From Maribacter sp. HTCC2170 (lineage in GTDB: Bacteria > Bacteroidota > Bacteroidia > Flavobacteriales > Flavobacteriaceae): a stretch of 64,000 bases of DNA. Within the stretch, counting starts at the first letter, position 1, and each line of letters opens with the position of its first letter. Below, piece after piece: positions 16,711 to 23,958 of this stretch. The DNA lies in assembly GCF_000153165.2 (NCBI RefSeq), contig NC_014472.1:2600001-2664000 (forward strand), written 5' to 3'. The notes beneath the pieces were generated by a model, which saw only the letters and a list, made by a program, of their open reading frames with translations, did no database searches and had not been told where the DNA came from. Made by a program: the position numbers and the translations under genes.

Positions 16711-16760
16711 AATTGCTGCCAACAATTGGCTAAGCGTAATATTACGTTTAGCCCTTTTTT
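16711..16760 (-). other. attI-like recombination site with terminal hairpin
   Basis: Only one core is present: GCCAAC at 16718-16723. Next to it is a hairpin, 16728-16753, with arms GGCTAAGCGTAAT and ATTACGTTTAGCC (one G.T on the plus strand). The arms resemble the arms of the site at 11599-11793, so it looks like an attC whose loop and second core are lost, or an ancestral attI. It lies 7 nt past the recombinase stop. A T run follows the hairpin on the plus strand only, so it would not end the recombinase transcript; read-through into the first cassette is possible. Confidence 0.6.
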
Positions 16761-16767
16761 AGTAGTA

Positions 16768-17895
16768 CTAATCTAATGGATTTTTAATGTTTTCAAAAGT
16801 ATTTGTAGCAACATGGGTGTATATTTCAGTTGTTTTGGTCGAACCGTGACCTAAAAGCACCTGGATATGTCTTAAATCTGTACCTGACTCCAATAAGTGG
16901 GTAGCAAAACTATGTCGTAAGACGTGAGGGGTGACTCGTACTCGAATTCTTGCTCTCTCAGCAGCTGATTTTACAATACTCAATACACTCTCCCCACTAT
17001 ATTTTTTCCCATACCTTCCTTCAAAAAGATATACTTGTGGCCGATATTTAGTGAAGTAAAGCCTTAAATCGTGAAGGCATGTTTTAGACAGTAAAGTTTG
17101 TCTATCCTTATTACCTTTAGAATCGGAAACATGAATCAACATTCGTTTACTATCCACATCATTTATTTTTAGATTCAATAGTTCACTACGCCGCAAACCT
17201 GACCCATATAGTAACTGTACAATACACCTATGCTTAATATTATTGGTGTTTTCAATGATAGTAAGTATCTCATCTTTTGAAATTACCTTAGGTAGTTTAG
17301 ATTCCTTTCTGGGTCTTTCAATCTCATAAAACCGATTAGGCATTCCCAAAACAACTTCATAGTAAAACTTGATAGCGTTTATTGATTGGTTTAGATAGGA
17401 ATTGGAAACATTCCTGTGTATCAGTTTTTGAAGAAAAGCCCTTATGTCACTTTCATTGATCGCATTCAGTTCTTTGTACTTATAATGATTGATGAACAGT
17501 TCAAAAAAGGACACGTAGGTGCGAACTGTGCTGTTTGCATACCTTTTTAGTTCCAGTTTTAATAAATACTCTTCTGGGCATAACCTGTATTCAGGTATCG
17601 GCTTCCTTTTCCTGAACCACTCGATATCAACAGTCCCATTATTGGTGTTGACAGGTTTGTTTGTTAAAAACCGGTTGTAGTTTATCCAGACTGTTCCCTT
17701 GAAAGTATTGAATATAATTCCAAGATTACCCTTTGTATTGGAGATATAGGCCATGTTGTGCAGCTTACTCCATTTCGGATTTGGAAGACCTCTGATTAAG
17801 CCCTGTATCAACTTATCGGGGGAAAATTTAATGCCTATCATCTTTTGATTGTTGATCATAAGATGGTAAAGTGTTATCGATTTTAAAGTATTCAT
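16768..17895 (-). CDS. tyrosine recombinase, putative cassette integrase
   Basis: 375 aa. Residues 1-100 form an N-terminal extension not present in XerC/D. A SAM-like core-binding domain covers about 103-185 (CPEEYLLKLELKRYANSTVR) and the catalytic domain about 200-375. The full catalytic set is present: R235 (GSGLRRSEL), K260 (DSKGNKDR), H324 and R327 (TPHVLRHSF), H350 (LLGHGS) and Y359 (EIYTHV). Only 64 residues separate K260 from H324, the XerD spacing; IntI proteins carry an extra 20 or so residues there. The last residues IKNPLD resemble the tails of IntI proteins. It is transcribed toward the cassette array and its gene ends beside the attI-like site. Family identity is firm; the role in cassette shuffling is inferred from position. 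Confidence 0.88.
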   Translation of the reverse strand: MNTLKSITLYHLMINNQKMIGIKFSPDKLIQGLIRGLPNPKWSKLHNMAYISNTKGNLGIIFNTFKGTVWINYNRFLTNKPVNTNNGTVDIEWFRKRKPIPEYRLCPEEYLLKLELKRYANSTVRTYVSFFELFINHYKYKELNAINESDIRAFLQKLIHRNVSNSYLNQSINAIKFYYEVVLGMPNRFYEIERPRKESKLPKVISKDEILTIIENTNNIKHRCIVQLLYGSGLRRSELLNLKINDVDSKRMLIHVSDSKGNKDRQTLLSKTCLHDLRLYFTKYRPQVYLFEGRYGKKYSGESVLSIVKSAAERARIRVRVTPHVLRHSFATHLLESGTDLRHIQVLLGHGSTKTTEIYTHVATNTFENIKNPLD

Positions 17896-17947
17896 ATGAC
17901 AAGTTTACCCATGTTTTATATATTTAATAGTATATTAACCATATAAT

Positions 17948-18337
17948 ATGCGATTAAAAATGACTATGATTAAAAACTGTCCGGTGTGTGGTGTAGCCTT
18001 AAAAGGAAGATCTGATAAGAAATTCTGTTCCACAAAATGCAAATCCATACAGCAGTATGAGCAGCGTCAAGAAACTGAAGTTTTTTACCTAAAAGTGGAT
18101 AGGCAGTTAAGGGTCAATAGAAAATTGTTAAAGCGATATAATAAATCTGGTTTCACTACAATTAGAAAATCCGAACTTATCTCTCAAGGATTCAATCCTA
18201 AATTCTTCACCCACTATTGGAAGAACAAAAAAAATGAGGTATATCTTTTCGTTTATGAATATGGATTTTTGAGAACCAAAAACAACGGAAAGGAAAAATA
18301 TGTTTTGGTCACTTGGCAAGAATATATGGCAAAATAG
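17948..18337 (+). CDS. small zinc-finger protein divergent from the recombinase
   Basis: 129 aa (or 123 from the internal ATG at 17966, giving MIKNCPVCG, which fits the motif better). The N-terminus holds CPVCG and CSTKC, a four-cysteine zinc finger. The rest is basic with RKLLKRYNKSGFTTIRKSEL, then a compact C-terminal part rich in Tyr/Trp. It looks like a nucleic-acid-binding protein; I do not know a named function. It is divergently transcribed from the recombinase with 52 bp between the two starts, so the two could share a control region. Confidence 0.7.
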   Translation: MRLKMTMIKNCPVCGVALKGRSDKKFCSTKCKSIQQYEQRQETEVFYLKVDRQLRVNRKLLKRYNKSGFTTIRKSELISQGFNPKFFTHYWKNKKNEVYLFVYEYGFLRTKNNGKEKYVLVTWQEYMAK

Positions 18338-18340
18338 CCT

Positions 18341-18370
18341 CCAAAGTTCTAGGTTCCAAAGTTCTACGTT
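18341..18370. repeat. two tandem 15-bp repeats
   Basis: CCAAAGTTCTAGGTT is followed directly by CCAAAGTTCTACGTT. It lies just past the zinc-finger gene stop. Function unknown; such short tandem units are common in flavobacterial intergenic DNA. Confidence 0.5.
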
Positions 18371-18450
18371 CATAAGATGTCATATAAATGTACTTAAAAT
18401 CCAATATGATTTAACTTCAATTTGTTGTACCTATGCTGCACCTTAAAAAA

Positions 18451-18484
18451 GAAAAAGGAACCTCAATTTTTGAAGTTCCTTTGT
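18451..18484 (-). terminator. terminator after tRNA-Met
   Basis: Stem AAAGGAACCTC / GAAGTTCCTTT with a 7-nt loop. On the minus strand it is followed by a TTTTTCTTTTTT tract, placing it 5 nt past the tRNA 3' end. Confidence 0.65.
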
Positions 18485-18488
18485 TTAC

Positions 18489-18565
18489 TGGTAGCGAGAG
18501 AGGGACTTGAACCCTCGGCCTCCGGGTTATGAATCCGACGCTCTAACCAGCTGAGCTACCTCGCC
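18489..18565 (-). tRNA. tRNA-Met (CAT)
   Basis: 77 nt including an encoded CCA. The acceptor arm starts GGCGAGG; D arm GCTC...GAGC; anticodon loop TTCATAA with anticodon CAT; T arm GAGGG-TTCAAGT-CCCTC. The elongator Met tRNA is favoured over the initiator because of the acceptor and D-arm sequence, but a lysidine-modified Ile tRNA cannot be fully excluded by eye. Its 3' end faces the recombinase region. Confidence 0.93.
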
Positions 18566-18584
18566 ATGTTGTTTAAAACGGCTG

Positions 18585-18615
18585 CAAATATAAAGTTTAA
18601 TTTTTTGTTCTTCAA
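18585..18615 (-). promoter_or_regulatory. Bacteroidota-type promoter of tRNA-Met
   Basis: On the minus strand TTG is followed after 20 nt by TATATTTG, matching the -33 TTG and -7 TAnnTTTG pattern of Bacteroidota. It ends about 20 nt before the tRNA 5' end. Confidence 0.6.
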
Positions 18616-18703
18616 CATTCAATTGCTAAAAAATATTCTAACCCTTTTAATTTTTTTATCATTTAGAAATATATATATTGCCCTTAATAAATACCAAATC
18701 GTA

Positions 18704-19087
18704 ATGAGCGATAAGATTAAGTTTGAAATTGAGTTTGTGATACAGTCATCACCTCAATTGTTATATCAGTACCTTTCAACGCCCTCAGGTCTTTCTGAGT
18801 GGTTTGCGGACAATGTGAATTCTCGTGGTGAAAAATTCAGTTTCATTTGGGATGGGACAGAGGAAGATGCAATACTCCTGAAAAAGAAAAGTGATGAGTT
18901 TGTAAAATTTGCTTGGGAAGAAGTTGAAGATGACGCATATTTTGAGATGAAGATCATTGTTGATGAGATAACAAAAGATGTATCACTTTTTATAACCGAC
19001 TTCGCTGAGGAAGATGAACTGGATGAGGCTAAGATGCTATGGGAAAACCAGATAACAGATTTAAAACATGTTTTAGGTTCCAAATAG
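18704..19087 (+). CDS. START-like/SRPBCC domain protein
   Basis: 127 aa from ATG 18704 (MSDKIKFEIEFVIQSSPQLL). A longer reading from 18566 overlaps the tRNA gene and is rejected. The sequence fits the AHSA1/START-like helix-grip fold: LYQYLSTPSGLSEWFADNV is the conserved N-terminal strand-helix region. The protein is acidic (many Asp/Glu). Such proteins bind hydrophobic ligands or chaperones; no substrate is evident. The next gene follows after a terminator. Confidence 0.8.
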   Translation: MSDKIKFEIEFVIQSSPQLLYQYLSTPSGLSEWFADNVNSRGEKFSFIWDGTEEDAILLKKKSDEFVKFAWEEVEDDAYFEMKIIVDEITKDVSLFITDFAEEDELDEAKMLWENQITDLKHVLGSK

Positions 19088-19116
19088 AATCAACTTATTA
19101 TTATACAGTATATTTG

Positions 19117-19141
19117 GCCTTGATTTTTCAAGGCTTTTTTT
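19117..19141 (+). terminator. terminator after the START-like gene
   Basis: Stem GCCTTGA / TCAAGGC with a TTTT loop is followed by seven T. A TATATTTG element (19109-19116) immediately before it could serve as the -7 of the next gene, whose ATG is at 19142. Confidence 0.7.
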
Positions 19142-19987
19142 ATGATAAATTTTGACGGCGAATTACTTTCAAAAGACACTGATTTTTTAAACCACGAAAA
19201 TAGGGGTTTAAAGTATGGTGATTCTCTTTTTGAGACTCTTCGAGTGATTAATGGGAAGATGTTTTTTTGGGAAGAGCATTATCTTAGATTAATGTCGTCA
19301 ATGCGAATCCTGAGGATGGAGATTCCAATGAACTTTACCATGGAATTTCTTGAAGGGCAAATAATCACGTCTATTAAGGCAAATCAGCTACAAACTGAAG
19401 CTGCCCGAATTCGATTGACAGTTTTTAGGAAAAATGGCGGATTATATTCACCCAACACGAACGATGTCTCTTTTTTAATTGAAACAAAATTGCTTAGCTC
19501 TTCTTTTTATACTATTGAAGACCATGCCTATGAAGTTGAACTATTTAAAGACTTTTTTGTTAATCCTGATATGCTTTCAACTCTAAAGACCAATAATAGA
19601 ATTCTAAATGTGGTCGGGAGCATATTTGCCAAAGAAAATGATTATCAGAATTGTTTGTTATTGAACGCAAATAAGAACGTCGTAGAGGCGTTGAACGCAA
19701 ATCTATTTCTGGTAAAGGGAAAAGTTATAAAAACGCCCCCTGTTTCTGATGGGTGTTTAAAAGGGATTATTCGCAACAAATTAATTGGTATTATAAAGAA
19801 TATAGGAGAATATACACTAGTGGAGGCTTCCATTTCTCCATTTGAACTCCAAAAAGCTGATGAGCTCTTTATTACAAATTCTATTATCGGCATTCAACCA
19901 ATAACAAAATATAGGAAAAAGGAATTTGAAAGTCATGTCGCTAAAAACCTATTGGGTAAATTAAATGCAGCCGCGAGGCTAGGCTAG
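19142..19987 (+). CDS. pabC: class IV aminotransferase, probable aminodeoxychorismate lyase
   Basis: 281 aa. PLP fold type IV enzyme: MINFDGELL at the start, RGLKYGDSLFETLRV (arginine and glycine near residue 22-35) and LKTNNRILNVVGSIFAKEN, in which the PLP-lysine region lies (LKTNN near residue 143), then a PLP-phosphate site around NSIIGIQPI. The length and start fit PabC-like 4-amino-4-deoxychorismate lyase (folate pathway) better than branched-chain aminotransferase, but the two are hard to tell apart by sequence. The last 4 nt overlap the convergent yqgE gene. Confidence 0.75.
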   Translation: MINFDGELLSKDTDFLNHENRGLKYGDSLFETLRVINGKMFFWEEHYLRLMSSMRILRMEIPMNFTMEFLEGQIITSIKANQLQTEAARIRLTVFRKNGGLYSPNTNDVSFLIETKLLSSSFYTIEDHAYEVELFKDFFVNPDMLSTLKTNNRILNVVGSIFAKENDYQNCLLLNANKNVVEALNANLFLVKGKVIKTPPVSDGCLKGIIRNKLIGIIKNIGEYTLVEASISPFELQKADELFITNSIIGIQPITKYRKKEFESHVAKNLLGKLNAAARLG

Positions 19988-20544
19988 TTTAAACTTGGAT
20001 TTTCAGGAGCATTGGACCATAACAGATAATTACCTCCAAGCTCAACCATTTTTTCTTTCCAAAAAGCCACAGAAGATTTTTGAATAATGGCGCTTTCATA
20101 TTCGTTGGGTACGACAATCCATGATTTGGAGGATAGTTCTTCGTCCAATTGCAAAGAAGACCATCCTGAATAGCCTAAAAAGAAACGTATATCCTGATCG
20201 GCAATTACACCTTCGTTTATAAGATTAACCGTCTTTTCAAAATCCCCACCCCAATAAATGCCATCGGAAATTTCTATACTATTGTCTATAAGATGTGGAA
20301 CCTTATGAATAAAATATAGGTTGTCTTGCTCAACAGGCCCTCCGTTAAATACCTGTAAGGGAATCGAAATTTCGGTCACAAGATCATTGATGTGGTATTC
20401 CAGAGGTTTGTTCAAAATAAAACCAACAGAACCTTCTTCATTGTGTTCAGCCAACAGAACTACCGATCTATTGAAAGAAACGTCACCCGTGAGTGTTGGT
20501 TCTGCAATAAGCAATTTGCCTTTTTTTGGTTTTAAATCTACCAT
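19984..20544 (-). CDS. yqgE: YqgE/AlgH family protein (UPF0301)
   Basis: 186 aa, usual length for the family. Conserved motifs are KGKLLIAEPTL at the start, GSVGFILNKPL, GGPVEQDNLYFIH, IRFFLGYSGWSSLQLDEEL and the terminal W-rich part. Biochemical role is unknown, with AlgH named from alginate regulation in Pseudomonas. Convergent overlap of 4 nt with the class IV aminotransferase gene. Confidence 0.9.
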   Translation of the reverse strand: MVDLKPKKGKLLIAEPTLTGDVSFNRSVVLLAEHNEEGSVGFILNKPLEYHINDLVTEISIPLQVFNGGPVEQDNLYFIHKVPHLIDNSIEISDGIYWGGDFEKTVNLINEGVIADQDIRFFLGYSGWSSLQLDEELSSKSWIVVPNEYESAIIQKSSVAFWKEKMVELGGNYLLWSNAPENPSLN

Positions 20545-20607
20545 GTAAATAATTTCTTGCAGTAACTAAAATAAGATAAATCCTATAAAGAACAAATTGG
20601 AGGAAAA

Positions 20608-20642
20608 TAAAAAAGCCTTGACAGTTAAGTCAAGGCTTTTGA
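20608..20642. terminator. bidirectional terminator between HU and yqgE
   Basis: Stem AAAAGCCTTGAC / GTCAAGGCTTTT around a short loop, with A-rich and T-rich flanks on the two sides. It lies 18 nt past the HU stop. Confidence 0.75.
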
Positions 20643-20660
20643 ATAATATGGTAATATAGA

Positions 20661-20933
20661 CTAGTTTACTGCTTTGCCTAAATCAGCTCCAGCTTTAAAC
20701 TTTACAACATTTTTAGCTGCAATTTGGATAGTTTTTCCAGTTGATGGATTTCTACCTTCTCTTGCATTTCTTCTAGATACAGACCAAGATCCGAAACCTA
20801 CTAAAGATACACGATCACCTTTTTTAAGAGAACCTTCAACGTTACCTAAGAAAGATTCTAATGACTTTTTAGCCGCGGCTTTTGTGATGCCAGCGTCAGC
20901 AGCCATTGCATCGATTAATTCTGTTTTGTTCAT
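20661..20933 (-). CDS. hup: HU family DNA-binding protein
   Basis: 90 aa, typical. MNKTELIDAMAADAGITKAA at the start, VSLVGFGSWSVSRRNAREGR and GRNPSTGKTI with the DNA-intercalating Pro of the beta arm, ending VKFKAGADLGKAVN. Bends and coats DNA in the nucleoid. A strong consensus promoter lies upstream and a terminator downstream, so it is a highly expressed single gene. Confidence 0.95.
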   Translation of the reverse strand: MNKTELIDAMAADAGITKAAAKKSLESFLGNVEGSLKKGDRVSLVGFGSWSVSRRNAREGRNPSTGKTIQIAAKNVVKFKAGADLGKAVN

Positions 20934-20979
20934 AATGTAATTAAATTAATTGTTTTAAAAATAATTTTAAACCTTCTAA

Positions 20980-21009
20980 CAAATTTATACGGATTTGCGG
21001 TGAACGCAA
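20980..21009 (-). promoter_or_regulatory. Bacteroidota-type promoter of the HU gene
   Basis: On the minus strand TTG, 19 nt, then TAAATTTG: a full match to the -33/-7 pattern. It leaves a leader of about 40 nt before the HU start. Confidence 0.65.
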
Positions 21010-21110
21010 GTAAAATAAGGGGAAATCGGCGATTTTGTTGATAACTAAGTACGTTTGTTGATAAAGTAGGGGTTTTTTTACGCTTCCCGCAGCCCAATGG
21101 GAGTGGGACT

Positions 21111-22079
21111 TTACGCCATTGAGGCAGATTTTGACAATTTTAGACCGTTCAGAACATCCCGGATATCCATTCTACGTTTACCAGGAAGTTGAATTTCCAA
21201 AAGATTTATGAACCCATCTTTTACAGCAACTTTCATTTCCTTTTTACCAAAAATGATTTGACCATTGTTATAACCATGCTTTTCTTCTTCCTTGGTGACT
21301 TTATAGATTTTGATAAAAATTTCTTCTCCATCATTGGTCAGTGTTGTCCAAGATCCTGGGTAAGGACTTAACCCTCGAATATGATTGTAAATCTGAGATC
21401 CAGGTTTACCCCAATCTATCTTACAGGTGTTTTTATGGATTTTTGGTGCCGACCGCAATTCGTCACTAAATGTTTGTTTGGTACGAACAACGTTCCCATT
21501 CTGTATTTGTTTTGCAGTTTCCATCACAAGGTCTGCACCTAGGTGCATAAGTTTATCGTGCAAGTCACCAGCAGAATCATCGGCACCTATACCTATTTTT
21601 TCTTGCAATACCATCTCGCCGGTATCTATTTTGTCATCAATGAAGAAGGTGGTAACCCCTGTTTCTGTTTCACCATTAATGATTGCCCAATTAATGGGTG
21701 CTGCACCTCGATAATCAGGAAGTAGAGATGCATGAAGATTAAAGGTGCCGTATTTTGGCATTTCCCAAACTGCCCTTGGTAGCATTCTAAATGCTACAAC
21801 AATTTGCAAGTTTGCATTTAATGCCGCAAGCTCTTCCAAAAAATCCTCGGCCTTCAGGTTTGCGGGTTGTATTATGTTCAAGCCTTTAGATTCGGCATAT
21901 TTCTTAACCGCCGATTTGTTTATTTTTCTTCCTCTCCCAGCAGGTTTATCTGGTGAAGTTATTACCCCCACAACATCATAATCGTTTTGTATTAATTTGT
22001 CGAGAATGGTCACTGCGAACTCCGGAGTGCCCATGAAAACTATTCTTAGTTTATCTTTTTTATTCAAGCTCGTATTCAT
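21111..22079 (-). CDS. fmt: methionyl-tRNA formyltransferase
   Basis: 322 aa. RIVFMGTPEFAV at the start, NLHASLLPDYRG (catalytic Asn-His region, substrate loop), TGVTTFFIDDKIDTGEM with the catalytic Asp, and the C-terminal OB-like domain with RGLSPYPGSWT. Transfers formyl from 10-formyl-THF to Met-tRNA for initiation. Start at 22079 overlaps the recQ end by 20 nt, so the two are cotranscribed; a shorter start at MGTPEF would lose the first strand. Confidence 0.95.
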   Translation of the reverse strand: MNTSLNKKDKLRIVFMGTPEFAVTILDKLIQNDYDVVGVITSPDKPAGRGRKINKSAVKKYAESKGLNIIQPANLKAEDFLEELAALNANLQIVVAFRMLPRAVWEMPKYGTFNLHASLLPDYRGAAPINWAIINGETETGVTTFFIDDKIDTGEMVLQEKIGIGADDSAGDLHDKLMHLGADLVMETAKQIQNGNVVRTKQTFSDELRSAPKIHKNTCKIDWGKPGSQIYNHIRGLSPYPGSWTTLTNDGEEIFIKIYKVTKEEEKHGYNNGQIIFGKKEMKVAVKDGFINLLEIQLPGKRRMDIRDVLNGLKLSKSASMA

Positions 22080-23958
22080 TTAGGGTGTTTATTTTGATTC
22101 TTCCTGATTCCAACAGACTTTGAATCGAGATAAGAATTGTTTGTTTATCAAAAACCAATTCTTTTATTAAATCCCTAGAGGATTTGCCTCCATTCTTTAA
22201 TAATTTCAATAACTCTTCTGACACAAAGGCCTTTAGGTCAGAATCAATAGGGATTTTCGCTTTGCAGATATCACATTTGCCACAATCAGCTTGAATTTTC
22301 TCCCCAAAATAATCGAGCAACTGTTTACTGCGACATACTTTAGTATTATTGATGTAAACTAACATACTTTCAATATTCTTGACTTTTGTCTCATTAAGGG
22401 CCTTTACTTTATGGGCAAAGACGTTTATGGTAATGTCATCTTCACGCGGAACTAAAAAAGTCAGTTCTAAATCACTATTCTGTTCTTGGTATTCAATAAT
22501 ATTGTCCGTCATTAACTGCCTAAGGGTTTCAAAGACTGAAGCCTCAATTACCCCAGCTTTTTTGGCAATCAATGTCGTATTGATTTTAGTGTCAAATTCA
22601 AAAACACCGCCATACGTTCTTAATATGGTTTGAATAATATCGGCAAAATTTCTATTTTTTTCAAGGTAAGTGAACAACTGTTCTTTATCTGTTATAAAAC
22701 GCAGCGATGTTTTCTTCGAGAATGCCTCTGATAGTGCAAGAACCGAATTTTGATCGAGAATCTTGAAAGCATTGTACGTAATCAAAGGATTTAGACCATA
22801 GGTCTCACAAAATCCATTGAAATTCAGTTGAAAATTCTCATCATAGCCTTCACCGTAAGGTATTTGAAAATAGTTGTTCAATTTGTTGTATACCAATTTT
22901 ATGAAAGAGATATTGGGCAATACACTTAAAAATTGTTTTTTTACTTGATCCTCATCATTTTTATTGGTAAGAAGAATTGCCTTTGCAGGATTGCCATTTC
23001 TCCCAGCTCTACCAGCTTCTTGAAAATAATTCTCAATACAATCAGGAATTTGATAATGAACTACCAACTCTACATCTGGCTTGTCTATACCCATACCAAA
23101 GGCATTGGTTGCAACCATGGTGTTGGTTTTATTATCTAACCATTTATTTAGTCTCTCTTTTTTTTCTTCCTTTGAAAGCCCACCATGAAAATAAGAAGCT
23201 GAACATTTATTGGCGTTCAGATAATTGGTAAGGTCTTGGGCCATTCTTCGGGTGCGCACATATACAATTGAGCTCTGCTTGGTTGTAAGACAAAGTTCTC
23301 TTAGGCTATATCTTTTATCTTCTTCCTTGACGACTGAGAAAGCAATATTGTTTCGGGAAAACGAATCTTTAACCACTAATGGGTTTATAAGCTTAAGATT
23401 TTCTACAATATCACGAGCAACTTTGGGGGTCGCAGTTGCCGTTAGGGTAATAATAGGGGCAGAGGGGATAATTTCCCTTAATATCGAACATTCAAGGTAA
23501 GCTGGTCTAAAATCATGTCCCCATTGAGAGATACAATGTGCTTCATCAATGGCAATAAGATTTACATTCATTTGCTGAATTCTATCTCTAACTATTTCCT
23601 GCTGTAAGCGTTCAGGGGAGAGGTATAGGAATTTATAATTTCCAAAGAGACAATTGTCGAGCAGGTTGTTTACTTCTTCGAAGGAAATTCCACCGGTCAA
23701 AGCAATGGCTTTTATACCTTTTGATTTTAGGGCTTCAACTTGATTGTGAATTAATGCGATTAAAGGAGATACGACAATACAGATGCCTTCTTTCGCCAAT
23801 GCAGGAACTTGAAAACAAATTGATTTACCTCCACCTGTTGGCATTAAAGCCAGTACATCTCTTTCGGAAATAACGTTGTTTATGATTTTTTCTTGGGACC
23901 CTTTGAATGATTTAAAGCCCCAATAATGTTCTAAGATTGATTTTGGGTCCTTGTGCAT
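22060..23958 (-). CDS. recQ: ATP-dependent DNA helicase RecQ
   Basis: 632 aa. Walker A in MPTGGGKSICFQ, DEAH box DEAHCISQWGHDFRPAY, motif VI QEAGRAGRNG, then the RQC zinc cluster CRSKQLLDYFG...DCGKCDIC and a winged helix. No HRDC domain follows, making it the short RecQ form common in Flavobacteriia. Unwinds DNA in recombination repair. Starts by TAATG overlap with the upstream NTPase gene. Confidence 0.95.
   Translation of the reverse strand: MHKDPKSILEHYWGFKSFKGSQEKIINNVISERDVLALMPTGGGKSICFQVPALAKEGICIVVSPLIALIHNQVEALKSKGIKAIALTGGISFEEVNNLLDNCLFGNYKFLYLSPERLQQEIVRDRIQQMNVNLIAIDEAHCISQWGHDFRPAYLECSILREIIPSAPIITLTATATPKVARDIVENLKLINPLVVKDSFSRNNIAFSVVKEEDKRYSLRELCLTTKQSSIVYVRTRRMAQDLTNYLNANKCSASYFHGGLSKEEKKERLNKWLDNKTNTMVATNAFGMGIDKPDVELVVHYQIPDCIENYFQEAGRAGRNGNPAKAILLTNKNDEDQVKKQFLSVLPNISFIKLVYNKLNNYFQIPYGEGYDENFQLNFNGFCETYGLNPLITYNAFKILDQNSVLALSEAFSKKTSLRFITDKEQLFTYLEKNRNFADIIQTILRTYGGVFEFDTKINTTLIAKKAGVIEASVFETLRQLMTDNIIEYQEQNSDLELTFLVPREDDITINVFAHKVKALNETKVKNIESMLVYINNTKVCRSKQLLDYFGEKIQADCGKCDICKAKIPIDSDLKAFVSEELLKLLKNGGKSSRDLIKELVFDKQTILISIQSLLESGRIKINTLNEYELE

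Larger units (their letters stand above)
1..17895 (-). mobile_element. integron-like gene-cassette array with Xer-type recombinase
   Basis: Fourteen gene units (one cut by the left edge), all on the minus strand, are each followed by one imperfect inverted repeat (51-195 bp). The repeats begin NNNAAC and end GTTNNN. Bases at the start of each unit are complementary to bases at the start of its own trailing repeat, about 10 bp across the whole gene, as expected if units excise as circles at GTT. A tyrosine recombinase and a single-core hairpin site close the array at the right. Most genes start 13-50 nt after the preceding repeat, so there is little room for individual promoters. Known parallel: integrons (IntI, attI, attC). 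Differences: the recombinase lacks the IntI insertion and is transcribed in the same direction as the cassettes. The left end of the array lies outside the window. That this is a working recombination system is inference. Confidence 0.75.

Noticed and set aside
16768-18565. Genomic island inserted in tRNA-Met by the nearby recombinase
   Set aside because: The tRNA is intact and no copy of its 3' end was noticed elsewhere in 1-17900. The repeats and their cross-gene pairing point to cassette recombination instead. Not fully excluded because the far end is outside the window.
18566-18703. Longer start for the START-like gene
   Set aside because: It would begin at the tRNA 5' end and run through the tRNA promoter; MSDKIKFE matches the usual family start.
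21060-21110. Terminator after fmt
   Set aside because: The GC-rich stretch can form a weak stem but no T run follows on the minus strand.
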